Assembly: GCF_017349075.1 (NCBI RefSeq)
Contig: NZ_JAFMOF010000004.1
Span: 62,001-126,000 of the forward strand
Length of the DNA: 64,000 nucleotides
Direction of reading: 5' to 3'
From: Streptomyces triculaminicus
GTDB taxonomy: Bacteria > Actinomycetota > Actinomycetes > Streptomycetales > Streptomycetaceae
Positions 27,189 through 35,145 of the stretch are shown in pieces. Under the pieces are notes generated by a model, which was given only the letters and a program-made list of their open reading frames with translations, was not told the origin of the DNA and ran no database searches. The position numbers were made by a program, and so were the translations under genes. Position 1 is the stretch's first letter. Every line of letters starts with the position of its first letter.

Positions 27189-28775
27189 ATGAGCCGGTAT
27201 GACGTGGTTGTCGTCGGTAGCGGTCACAACGCACTGGTCACGGCGGCGTATCTGGCCCGCGCGGGATGGGGCGTCCTCGTCCTCGAGGGCAACGACCGTC
27301 CCGGCGGCCTCGTCCGCACCGAGGAGCTCACCGTGCCGGGGTTCCGGCACGACGTGTACTCCTCGGCGCACCCCCTGTTCACCTCCGGCCCCGCCTACGC
27401 CGAACTCGGCCCGGAGCTGGCCGGGTTCGGGCTGACGTACCGCGACTCCCGCTACGCCATCGGGGTGTCGACGCCCGGCTCGGGGTCCGCGGTGTTCTCC
27501 ACGGACGCCGCCGAGAACGTGGCGGAGGCCGATCGCCTGGCCCCGGGCGACGGCGCCGCCCTCACCGCTCTGCTGACGGACTTCGCGCCGTACGCCGGGC
27601 CGGTGTTCGCGCTGTTCGCCGCGGACCTCACCAGCCCGGAGTCGGGGCGGGTCATCCACGACCTGATGCACGAGGACGGCCACTACTCGACGTTCGCCCG
27701 GGACTTCCTCCGTACGTCCCGGGACCTGCTCGAGCACCGTTTCGCCTCGCCCGTGCTGCACGGGATGCTCGCGCCGTGGGCGCTGCACCTGGGACGTGGG
27801 CCCGACGAGGTCAACAGCGCCTTCTGGACGCTGCTGGTGCTGATCGCGGTGACCACGGCCGGCATGCCCACGCCGGAGGGCGGCAGCGAACGGCTCGCCC
27901 ACGCGCTGACGGCCCTGATCGAGCGGCACGGCGGCCGGGTCACGACCGGACGGTGGGTGGAGCGGATCCTGGTCCGCGACGGCCGCGCGGTGGCCGTGCG
28001 CACGGCGGACGGGGACGTCGCCGAGGCCCGGCGGGCCGTCGTCGCCTCGGTGAATCCCGACCGGCTGTACCTGAAGCTGCTCGCGCACGAGGACGGCGCG
28101 GTCCCGCCGGCGATCCGGCGGCAGGCGGGCGAGTACCGCTACGGACGCGGCTGCGTCCAACTGCACCTGGCCCTGTCCGAGCCGCCCGTGTTCGAGGACG
28201 AGCGGCTGGCCCGCACCGGGCAGTCGCACCTCACGCCGGGCCTCGACGCGCTGTCCCGTTCGGTGGGCGAGGCGACCCGGGGCCTGCTTCCCGCGACACC
28301 GACGATCTCCTTCGACACGCCGTCCGCCGCCGACCCGACGCGCTGCCCGGCGGGCGCGGCCGTGGCCCGGCTGCAGATGCTGGACGTGCCGCTGCGGCTG
28401 CGCGGGGATGCCGCCGGGGAGATCGACACCCGCGACGGATGGACCGAGGAGGTGAAGAACGCCTTCGCGGACAGGGTGATCGCACTCGCCGCCCGCCACG
28501 CGCCGAACCTGCCCGCGGCCGTCATCGGCCGGCACGTGCTCGCACCGCCCGACCTCGCCCGCTTCAACCCCAACTGCGGTCCGGGCGACCCCTACGGCGG
28601 CAGCCACGAACTGGCCCAGAGCTACCTGCTGCGCCCCCTGCCCGGCCAGGCGTCGCACCGGACCGTCGTACCGAACCTCTACATGGTCGGCGCGGCCACC
28701 TGGCCGGGACACGGCGTCAACGGCGCCTCCGGCCACATCGTCGCCAAGGAGCTGCTGTCGCCGGGGAGCGGGTGA
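27189..28775 (+). CDS. Phytoene-desaturase-like FAD-dependent oxidoreductase
   Basis: A 528-aa flavoprotein with N-terminal FAD motif VVVVGSGHNALVTAAYLARAG (residues 5-25), then the PGGLVRTEE stretch typical of the CrtI/RetSat-like family, and the C-terminal motif MVGAATWPGHGVNGASGH for FAD contact. Length matches the family. No carotenoid genes (crtE, crtB, crtY) lie nearby, so it is probably an orphan desaturase/isomerase-like enzyme of unknown substrate rather than a true phytoene desaturase. Confidence 0.88.
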   Translation: MSRYDVVVVGSGHNALVTAAYLARAGWGVLVLEGNDRPGGLVRTEELTVPGFRHDVYSSAHPLFTSGPAYAELGPELAGFGLTYRDSRYAIGVSTPGSGSAVFSTDAAENVAEADRLAPGDGAALTALLTDFAPYAGPVFALFAADLTSPESGRVIHDLMHEDGHYSTFARDFLRTSRDLLEHRFASPVLHGMLAPWALHLGRGPDEVNSAFWTLLVLIAVTTAGMPTPEGGSERLAHALTALIERHGGRVTTGRWVERILVRDGRAVAVRTADGDVAEARRAVVASVNPDRLYLKLLAHEDGAVPPAIRRQAGEYRYGRGCVQLHLALSEPPVFEDERLARTGQSHLTPGLDALSRSVGEATRGLLPATPTISFDTPSAADPTRCPAGAAVARLQMLDVPLRLRGDAAGEIDTRDGWTEEVKNAFADRVIALAARHAPNLPAAVIGRHVLAPPDLARFNPNCGPGDPYGGSHELAQSYLLRPLPGQASHRTVVPNLYMVGAATWPGHGVNGASGHIVAKELLSPGSG

Positions 28776-28804
28776 GGAGCGTCTGAGGAGTCAGGCCGTG
28801 GGGA

Positions 28805-29302
28805 TCAGGCGGTGGGGGCGCCCGCCACGCGGCGCTCGCCGCCGTTGAGCTCCTGCCAGAACCGGTAGACGTCGACCGCGGCCTCGCGCGCTTCGTGACG
28901 CATGGGCAGGCGGCGCTCGGCGGGGTCCTTGGCGAACTCGCCGTAGAAGGAGTCCAGCTCGAAGTACTTGCGGTCGTCCACGTAGTGCGGCTCGTAGGAG
29001 TCGCGGGTGGTGAGGAAGACGACCTCGTCGGGGCTGCAGTAGTACAGCGAGCCCAGGCACATCGGGCACGGGTGGGCGAGGACGTAGATGGTGGTGCCCG
29101 TCAGGTGCTCGGTGCCCAGCTTCACGCACGCCTCGCGGATGGCGAGGATCTCGGCGTGCGCGGTCGGGTCGTTGGTCTGCGCGACCCTGTTGGGGGATTC
29201 GGCGAGGATCTCGCCGTCCTTGACGATGACGGTCGCGAACGGCCGGCCGCCCTCCTCGACGTTGCGGCGGGCGAGGTCGATGGTGCGCTGTACGAAGTCC
29301 AT
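28805..29302 (-). CDS. Nucleoside/guanine deaminase-type zinc hydrolase
   Basis: A 165-aa protein of the cytidine-deaminase superfamily. Zinc and catalytic residues: His49 and Glu51 in the HAE motif, Cys79 and Cys82 in PCPMC. Length and the long C-terminal extension (SYEPHYVDDRKYFELD) fit the GuaD-like branch. It is the third gene after cynT-cynS, 27 bp downstream of cyanase, so it likely shares their promoter. A role in releasing ammonia from a base or small amide alongside cyanate degradation is inference. Confidence 0.85.
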   Translation of the reverse strand: MDFVQRTIDLARRNVEEGGRPFATVIVKDGEILAESPNRVAQTNDPTAHAEILAIREACVKLGTEHLTGTTIYVLAHPCPMCLGSLYYCSPDEVVFLTTRDSYEPHYVDDRKYFELDSFYGEFAKDPAERRLPMRHEAREAAVDVYRFWQELNGGERRVAGAPTA

Positions 29303-29329
29303 GGGGTTCCTCTCGCGTGGATCGGCCGG

Positions 29330-29800
29330 TCAGAAGGGCTTGGTCGGCAGGTACTTGCCGTCCAGGGTGATGACGGCGCGCTCGCCGCCCTCGGGGTCGG
29401 CGACCTTCTTCACGTCCAGCTTGAAGTTGATCGCGCTGATGATGCCGTCGCCGAACTGCTCGTGGACCAGGGCCTTGAGGGTGGTGCCGTAGACCTGGAG
29501 CATCTCGTAGAAGCGGTAGATGGTCGGGTCGGTCGGGATGCCGCCGGGGATGGAACCGCGGGTCGGGATGGTCCGCAGCGTCGTCGCGGCGTCGTCGTCC
29601 AGGCCCAGGAGCTCGGCGACGGCCTTGGCCGAGGCCTCGGGCAGCGGGTGCTGGCCGAGCACGGCGGCGGTGACGAAGGCGACCGACAGGCCCGCGGCGT
29701 CGGCGATCTGCTGCCAGGACAGGTCCTTGCGCACCTTGGCCTCGACGGCCTCGATGGCCAGGGCCTGACGGGCGGCGGGGTCGAACTGGGCGTGCGTCAT
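29330..29800 (-). CDS. cynS: Cyanate hydratase (cyanase)
   Basis: A 156-aa enzyme converting cyanate plus bicarbonate to ammonia and CO2 through carbamate. The catalytic triad falls at exactly the numbering of the E. coli enzyme: Arg96 and Glu99 in YRFYEML and Ser122 in GIISAINF. The N-terminal helical domain (DLSWQQIADAAGLS) is POU/HTH-like, as in the family. Start ATG 29800 is supported by the AAGGAAA leader site; upstream codons are proline-rich and not conserved. It is the second gene of the cyn operon, 58 bp after carbonic anhydrase. Confidence 0.97.
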   Translation of the reverse strand: MTHAQFDPAARQALAIEAVEAKVRKDLSWQQIADAAGLSVAFVTAAVLGQHPLPEASAKAVAELLGLDDDAATTLRTIPTRGSIPGGIPTDPTIYRFYEMLQVYGTTLKALVHEQFGDGIISAINFKLDVKKVADPEGGERAVITLDGKYLPTKPF

Positions 29801-29858
29801 GGGAGGGGTTTCCTTTCGGAGAGGGGCGGGAGGTGGGGGTGGGGGTGGAGCGCGGCGG

Positions 29859-30455
29859 TCAGGCCGCGAGGTGGGCCGGACGGCCGGTGGGGTCGAGCTC
29901 ATCGACGGCGCCGGAGGCGATGTCGTAGACCCAGCCGCGCAGGGTGACCGCGCCCGCGGCCAGGGCGCGGGCCACCGAGGGGTGGGTGGCCAGGTTCGCC
30001 AGCTGGGCGCGTACGTTCTCGCGGACCAGGGCGGCCACGTCCGGCGCTTCGGCGGCGGTACGGGCGACGGAGGCGTCCGCGAAGCGGAGCCAGCCGGCGA
30101 TCGCGGGCGCGGTGCTCAGGTCGTGGCTCTCGGCGAGGGCGGTCATCGCCCCGCACGCGGAGTGCCCGCAGACCACGATGTCGGTGACGCCCAGGACGGC
30201 GACGGCGTACTCGATGCTCGCCGCGATCCCGTCCGGACCGGGCGTGTAGGCGGGGACGAGGTTGCCGGCCGTACGGACGACGAACAGCTCGCCGGGCTCG
30301 CTCTGGGTGATCAGTTCCGGCACCACGCGGGCGTCGGAGCAGCCGATGAACAGCGTCGTCGGCCGGTGGGTGGTGGCCAGGCGGGCGAAGAGCTCCGCCT
30401 TGGCGGGGTGGACGTCCCGCTGGAAACGCGCGACGCCGTCGGTGAGGTCGTGCAT
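29859..30455 (-). CDS. cynT: Beta-class carbonic anhydrase of the cyanate operon
   Basis: A 198-aa zinc enzyme interconverting CO2 and bicarbonate. Zinc ligands Cys39, His98 and Cys101 (IGCSDARV, CGHSACGA), with the Asp41-Arg43 dyad, define the beta class. Start ATG 30455 has GGAAGGAG upstream. Followed by cyanase, it regenerates the bicarbonate that cyanase consumes and prevents CO2 loss, the classic CynT role. It is transcribed divergently from a LysR gene. Confidence 0.93.
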   Translation of the reverse strand: MHDLTDGVARFQRDVHPAKAELFARLATTHRPTTLFIGCSDARVVPELITQSEPGELFVVRTAGNLVPAYTPGPDGIAASIEYAVAVLGVTDIVVCGHSACGAMTALAESHDLSTAPAIAGWLRFADASVARTAAEAPDVAALVRENVRAQLANLATHPSVARALAAGAVTLRGWVYDIASGAVDELDPTGRPAHLAA

Positions 30456-30577
30456 GGTCACTCCTTCCGTGACTGCCGGCCCGTGGGGCTGACGTGTTCC
30501 ACCATGCATGACCTGGACCTATAGCGTCCAAGAGCCAATACCCATGACTCCCATAGACCACACCTATACTTCTCCCC
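30456..30577. promoter_or_regulatory. Divergent cynT/cynR control region
   Basis: A 122-bp AT-richer region between cynT (minus) and the LysR gene (plus). It contains GGAC-N7-GTCC (30515-30529) centred on CTATAG, a LysR-type dyad candidate, and TATACT at 30565-30570, a good -10 for the LysR gene 8 bp before its ATG (suggesting a very short leader). The co-inducer of E. coli CynR is cyanate; the same is inferred here. Confidence 0.5.
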
Positions 30578-31486
30578 ATGGCCCTGGAACTCCGCCACCT
30601 GCGCTACCTGCTCGCCGTCGCCGACCACGCGAACTTCACGCGCGCCGCCGAGGAGCTGCACATCTCCCAGCCCACGCTGTCCCAGCAGATCAAGCAGCTC
30701 GAGCGCACCGTCGGCGCCCAGCTCCTCGACCGCACCGGCCGCACCGTACGGCTCACCGACGCCGGCGAGACGTACGCGCAGCACGCCCGCCGCGCCCTGC
30801 GCGACCTGGCGGCCGCCGAACGCGCCGTCGTCGACCTGGCCGATCTCTCCCGCGGCCACCTGCGCCTGGCCCTGACCCCCACCTTCACCGCCTACCTCAT
30901 CGGCCCCCTCACCGCCGAACTCCACGCCCGGCACCCGGGGATCACCCTGGAGGTCAGGGAGACGACCCAGGACCGCGTCGAAGCCGGACTGCTGGCCGAC
31001 GACTTCGACCTCGGCATCGCCTTCCACGGCCCCCACGCGCCCGGCATCGCCGCGACCGGCCTGTTCACCGAGACCCTCGGCCTCGTCACCGGAGCCCACC
31101 GGCCCGGCACGGACCGGCAGGACCCGCTACCCGTCCAGGACCTCGCCGAGCGTCACCTCGCCCTGCTCAGCGGCGACTTCGCCACCCGCGGCCACATCGA
31201 CGCCTACTTCGCGGCCCACGGCGTCCGGCCGCACATCGCCGTGGAGGCCAACTCCATCCAGGCCCTCACCGAAATCGTCCGCCGCACCCCGCTGGCCACC
31301 GTCCTGCCCGACGCCATCACCGACGACCACCCCCACCTGAGCCCCGTCCCCCTGGACCCACCCCTGCCCACACGCACCGTCACCCTCCTACGGCGCGAAG
31401 GCGCCTACCAGAGCGCCGCCACGCGCGCCTTCACCCGCCTCCTCCAGCACCTCGTACACACCCGCGGCTACGTCCCTCCGGCCTGA
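30578..31486 (+). CDS. cynR: LysR-family regulator, probable CynR
   Basis: A 302-aa LysR-type regulator. Residues 1-60 are the winged HTH (LRYLLAVADHANFTRAAEELHISQPTLSQQIKQLE), residues about 90-290 the periplasmic-binding-like co-inducer domain. It is divergent from carbonic anhydrase-cyanase, the standard position of CynR. LysR activators usually bind the shared region and repress themselves. The symbol is based on context plus family. Confidence 0.88.
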   Translation: MALELRHLRYLLAVADHANFTRAAEELHISQPTLSQQIKQLERTVGAQLLDRTGRTVRLTDAGETYAQHARRALRDLAAAERAVVDLADLSRGHLRLALTPTFTAYLIGPLTAELHARHPGITLEVRETTQDRVEAGLLADDFDLGIAFHGPHAPGIAATGLFTETLGLVTGAHRPGTDRQDPLPVQDLAERHLALLSGDFATRGHIDAYFAAHGVRPHIAVEANSIQALTEIVRRTPLATVLPDAITDDHPHLSPVPLDPPLPTRTVTLLRREGAYQSAATRAFTRLLQHLVHTRGYVPPA

Positions 31487-31527
31487 ACCACCGATCACAT
31501 GATCACGCCGGACTAGGCTGGGCACCC

Positions 31528-32025
31528 GTGACGACCCACGACCAGCCCCATGCCGCGGCACAGCCCCTCCCCGGCGGGAACGTCAGCGCCGGCGTCGTCC
31601 GGATCGGCGACACCGTCCGCCGTCCGGCCGGCCCCTGGACACCGGCGGTGCACGCGCTGGACGGGTGGACCTTCATCGACTGGGACACGGCCGGCCCCGC
31701 CTCCCGCCTCTGGGACGTCGCCTACGCCGTGCACGGCTTCATCCCCCTGTCCGCCGACCCCACCTAGCAACGCACCGACACACCGGACCGGCTACGGCTC
31801 TTCGCCGACGCCTACGGACTCGACGAGCCCGAACGGCGCCGACTGGTACCCCTGCTGAGCCGCCGCACACGCTCCATGCACGACTTCCTACCCGACCAGG
31901 CTGCCCAAGGCCACCAGCCCTGGTCCACCCTCTGGACCGAAGGCCACGGCGACACCTGGCGCGACGACACCGAATACATCGAACGGCGCGAGGAAGCATG
32001 GACGCGGGCCCTGCTCTCCGACTGA
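31528..32025 (+). pseudogene. APH/choline-kinase-type phosphotransferase, decayed
   Basis: One frame runs 166 codons from GTG 31528 but is interrupted by TAG at 31765-31767. The N-terminal part (VVRIGDTVRRPAGPWTPAVHALD) jumps directly to GWTFIDWDTAGPASRLWDVAYA, the DxD-type motif after the catalytic loop. So roughly 120 codons containing the catalytic HGDxxxxN loop are missing. After the stop the same frame continues with family-like sequence (RLRLFADAYGLD, ending EEAWTRALLSD). A deletion plus a nonsense mutation make it non-functional. Confidence 0.82.
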
Positions 32026-32154
32026 GGCCAGATCCGACGTTTCCCTCGTACAAGGTGATCGCAGGGTGGTACACCTGTTTCTCAAGCCAACCGCCGGCGG
32101 CCAAGGTCAAGCGCTGCGCGACGGGACGAACCGACGCTCCCTCCCAAGCCCCGA

Positions 32155-32946
32155 TCAATCGGCCGACAGAAGGTCCGTTTCTCCAGAAGCGATGAGAATC
32201 CACCCACTGGCCGCGGGAAACCCCAGCTCACGGCGTGGTGGTCCCCGCGCCTGCGGGGCTCGCTGCGCTGGCCGATGACGATATCGGACGCCCTCGTACG
32301 GCAGCGCGACCGCAGGTGTCCTGCTCCACCGCACCGGCGTGCATCTCGGCATCGGCGCCCTGCCGCCGTGCTTGCCCGGACCGAGGGCGTACTCCGGGTC
32401 CCCGTCGGTCGCCGTGTCCGCTTCACCGGCACCGATCCGCGTCCAACGGGCGAGGTCCTGCTCGCTGCCGGGGTCGGTGAGGTTGCGCGCCTCGGCCTCC
32501 TTGGCCAGTTCTTCCACCCAGCGCGCCTGCCAGGACTCGGGGAAGGACAGCACGGCCTCCTCGCTCCGAGCGGCGTCGATCAACGCGGTGCGCACGTCGT
32601 CCGGGATCGCCTTCTCGGCGAACGGGTAGCGGCTGGTGTGCCGCTGCCGGACCGCCGGCTCCAGCAGCCTCAGCCCGGCGTCCTCACCGTCATCGGACGG
32701 TCTCGTGCGCACCAGGGCCGGCAAGGAGGCGTCCTCCGGCTCGGGCAGGAGCGCGACATCGGCGTGGAAGCCGGCCTCGGCAAGAGCGACCCGCAGGTTG
32801 AACAGGCGGCGCACCCGATACGCAAGGCGCGGCCGTCGGGGTCGGAGTGCGCCATGCTCCGATCGGCGTCGGCGTACAACCGCATGGAAGGGGCGGTCAC
32901 CGCCGCAACCAGCTCGTCCACGCGGGCACGGAATTCCTCCCCTGTT
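32155..32946 (-). pseudogene. Acg-type nitroreductase remnant
   Basis: Pieces of an NAD(P)H-nitroreductase-like protein (Acg/DUF type found in actinobacterial stress regulons) occur in different frames. The N-terminal piece is VDELVAAVTAPSM, then RLYADADRSMAHSDPDGRALRIGC in the frame read from about 32940. A shift then gives LFNLRVALAEAGFHADVALLPEPEDASL in the 32155-32814 frame. The FMN-contacting HNAQPW segment after PSM is missing and the 3' part is unrecognisable after about 32350. A TAA precedes the fragment. The exact limits are approximate. Confidence 0.7.
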
Positions 32947-33165
32947 TACGCAGCGATCACATGACTCATTCCGGCCGGGTCACCGCCGGACGAAAGACCC
33001 GTAGTGCACCGATCGAGCCAGTCCATTCTCCGGTGATCACCGCAAACCGCACAAAGCCCTCAACATCCACCGCACCGGCGGAAGATGGACGCCCCACGAC
33101 GCCCCTCAACCACCGGATGATACGGAAACCAGCCATCCTGCGTCCGGATCAAACCATTCCACTAG

Positions 33166-33182
33166 AAGTTGATCAGCAACTT
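33166..33182. promoter_or_regulatory. Inverted repeat AAGTTG-N5-CAACTT
   Basis: A perfect 6-bp dyad with a 5-bp spacer (ATCAG) in AT-rich DNA, about 170 bp upstream of the lanthipeptide precursor. Shape and spacing suit a dimeric repressor or activator site. No regulator gene is present in the lanthipeptide cluster, so the binding protein would be encoded elsewhere. Confidence 0.4.
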
Positions 33183-33323
33183 TCGTGATCTTGTTAACTG
33201 CGCCACATCTCTCATGGCCGAAACGGTGCGTCAAAACCGGCCATCGCATTCGAACTGCGTGCTAGAACTCTCCTACAGCCGCTCCCATGCACGGAATTCA
33301 GTGGAGCCCGGCCGGGGGAGCGG

Positions 33324-33337
33324 GAATTCATGAATTC
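33324..33337. promoter_or_regulatory. 14-bp perfect palindrome GAATTCATGAATTC before lanA
   Basis: A perfect palindrome ending 15 bp before the lanA ATG, just ahead of its GGAGG ribosome site. It lies in the leader and could be an operator or a small hairpin controlling lanA translation. Confidence 0.4.
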
Positions 33338-33352
33338 ACAGTGGAGGTAAAG

Positions 33353-33505
33353 ATGGAGCAGGATTTCGATCTCGATGTTCGCGTGGCCGTTGCCCCGGTC
33401 CAGGACACCGCTCAGGGTTTCGCGAGCATCGGCAGCACCTGCTGGTCCTGCAACAACGCTTCCTGCGGTTGCCCCATCACGATCGGCTACCCGACGGTCT
33501 GCTGA
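33353..33505 (+). CDS. lanA: FxLD-family class I lanthipeptide precursor
   Basis: A 50-aa precursor peptide with GTGGAGGTAAAG before the ATG. The leader carries FDLDV (residues 5-9), the FxLD/FNLD recognition box for LanB and LanC. The C-terminal core, probably from about residue 24, has five Cys (30, 33, 38, 40, 50) and Ser/Thr at 25, 28, 29, 32, 37, 43 and 48, enough for up to five (methyl)lanthionine rings. The dense CWSCNNASCGC centre followed by a long PITIGYPTVC tail suggests a compact N-terminal ring cluster plus one wide C-terminal ring. The leader-core cleavage site is not obvious: there is no GG or GA motif. Confidence 0.92.
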   Translation: MEQDFDLDVRVAVAPVQDTAQGFASIGSTCWSCNNASCGCPITIGYPTVC

Positions 33506-33520
33506 TCGCCTGATCGCCTG

Positions 33521-33578
33521 ACGGGCGTGCGCCCGTAGGGGGGAAGGTCCCGGTGCCATCCGGCGCCGGGGGCTTCCC
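33521..33578 (+). terminator. Intercistronic hairpins between lanA and lanC (attenuator/processing site)
   Basis: Two stems follow lanA: ACGGGCG-TG-CGCCCGT (33521-33536), then a larger two-part hairpin with outer GGGAAG/CTTCCC (33541-33546/33573-33578) and inner CCCGGTGCC/GGCGCCGGG (33549-33557/33562-33570). Such structures after lanA usually allow partial read-through so that precursor outnumbers enzymes. Confidence 0.6.
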
Positions 33579-33634
33579 GGGAAACGGCCGGCAGTCGGCC
33601 TCGGTGCGTCGTTCGGGGAGCGGCGCCGGGAATT

Positions 33635-35050
33635 GTGGTGAATCGGGGGAAGTTCGCGGTGGCGGTGCAGGAAGTGCAGGAATTCGGGGTGCGGGAATTC
33701 GGTACGAGGACCGCCGAGGTGGCCCGCGCCATGGCCGACCGGCTGGCGGCGTTCGCCGGTGCGGCGGCGGAGACGGAGCGGGAGACGGCGCGGGAATCGG
33801 GGCCGAAGGCGGAGCGGACGGCCGCAGGCCACGCGTCCGCGGCGCACGGGTCGAGCCTCGCCGACGGCTATCCCGGGATCGCGCTGGCGTTGCTGCACGC
33901 CGGCAAGGCGCTGGAGGAGCCGAAACTCCTCGACGCGGCGCAGGCGCTGCTCCGCCGTGCCGCGCAGGCCACCGCCGAGGAGCCGCTGGCCGGGGCCGGG
34001 CTCTACGCGGGCACCGCGGGTTTCGCGTCCGTTCTGCTCGACTTCGCGGTGTACGACCGCCGTTACCTGCCGTCCCTGCACCGGATCGCCGACCGGCTCG
34101 GCGAACAGATCCTGGCCGCGCCGCGTCTTGAGCCCGGTGCGGGGCTGCCCGTCTCCGACTTCGACGTCATCTCGGGCGCGGCCGGTCAGCTGGCCGCGGC
34201 GGTCCGGCTCTGCACGGTCCTGGAGTCCTCGCCCGGCGACCCGATCCGTGTCGCGGCCGAGCGGCTGACGGAGTATCTCCTGCGGGTGACCGAGCCGGAC
34301 GACCGGCGGCGGTTCGGCTGGTTCACCTCGTCGGACTACTACCCGGCGTATCCGGGGTACGAGGAGCAGGCCCCGTACGGGATGTACAACCTGGGCTTCG
34401 CGCACGGCCTGCCGGGCATCGTCTCGGCCCTGTGCACCGTGGCCGCCGCCGGAATCGGCGGCTCGGGCCCGGCCGAACGCCTGGCGCAGACCACGGCCTG
34501 GCTGGTCGAAAATCAGCTCAAAGACGAGGTGCCCGGCGCCGCCTGGCCGAACCTCCTGCGGGCCGAGGAGGGAACCGGGTTGCCCGTGGCCCCGCTCGGC
34601 CAGCACTCCGCGCGCGCCGCCTGGTGCTACGGCGCTCCGGGGATCGGCATCGCCCTGCTGAGCGCCTCCAAGGTCCTCGGCGACACCGGCCTCGAGGCGA
34701 CCGCGGTCGGCGCCCTGCAGCGGGTGGCGGACTGGGCGCCGGCCGAGCGGAACATCTTCTCGCCCAGCCTCTGTCACGGCCACGCCGGACTGCTGGCGGT
34801 CTATCAGCGGGCCCACGCGGTCACGGGTTCGGCCTCCTTCCGGGCCATGGCCGAGGACTCGCTGTCGACCGTGCTGTCACTGGCGGACGAGGCCCGTCCC
34901 TACGTGGTGACCGACGAGCCCCGACGTGGCGAGCTCGTCGACGACCCGGGATTCCTCAACGGCTCGGCCGGTGTGCTGCTCGCGCTCTGCGGGGCTCTCG
35001 CACCGCAAGCGACGACATGGGACGAGGTCTTCTTCCTCACCCCGGCCTGA
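33635..35050 (+). CDS. lanC: Lanthionine synthetase C-like cyclase
   Basis: A 471-aa LanC cyclase that adds Cys thiols onto dehydrated Ser/Thr of the precursor. Zinc ligands are Cys331 (AWCYGAPG), Cys380 and His381 (CHGHAG). The alpha-toroid repeats are seen as GYPGIALALLHAG, GLYAGTAGFAS, NLGFAHGLPG and NGSAGVLLAL. Start is one of two adjacent GTGs (33635/33638); an Ala/Glu-rich stretch (residues 45-65) precedes the toroid. It is unusual in preceding lanB rather than following it. The gap to lanB is 95 bp. Confidence 0.92.
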   Translation: MVNRGKFAVAVQEVQEFGVREFGTRTAEVARAMADRLAAFAGAAAETERETARESGPKAERTAAGHASAAHGSSLADGYPGIALALLHAGKALEEPKLLDAAQALLRRAAQATAEEPLAGAGLYAGTAGFASVLLDFAVYDRRYLPSLHRIADRLGEQILAAPRLEPGAGLPVSDFDVISGAAGQLAAAVRLCTVLESSPGDPIRVAAERLTEYLLRVTEPDDRRRFGWFTSSDYYPAYPGYEEQAPYGMYNLGFAHGLPGIVSALCTVAAAGIGGSGPAERLAQTTAWLVENQLKDEVPGAAWPNLLRAEEGTGLPVAPLGQHSARAAWCYGAPGIGIALLSASKVLGDTGLEATAVGALQRVADWAPAERNIFSPSLCHGHAGLLAVYQRAHAVTGSASFRAMAEDSLSTVLSLADEARPYVVTDEPRRGELVDDPGFLNGSAGVLLALCGALAPQATTWDEVFFLTPA

Positions 35051-35145
35051 CCGCCTGACCTGTCCGTGACGGCCCGGCGGCAGCGGCGGATAGCGAACCG
35101 CCGTATCTCGTAAAAGCGTTGCCCCAGCACAGCTAAGGAACGATC

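Larger units (their letters stand above)
32947..33352. other. Intergenic region upstream of the lanthipeptide operon
   Basis: 406 bp without a credible gene. It is less G+C-rich than its surroundings, especially 33120-33300. It contains two dyads listed separately (33166-33182, 33324-33337) and a TAGAAC hexamer at 33263-33268 that could be a -10, though no matching -35 is clear. It is the likely promoter region for lanA. Confidence 0.5.

Noticed and set aside
27189..28775. Assignment as phytoene desaturase of a carotenoid cluster
   Set aside because: No other carotenoid genes are nearby; only the family can be supported.
33324..33337. GAATTC...GAATTC as an artefact of cloning (EcoRI sites)
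   Set aside because: The surrounding sequence is continuous with the lanA leader and there is no vector-like DNA; kept as a natural palindrome.
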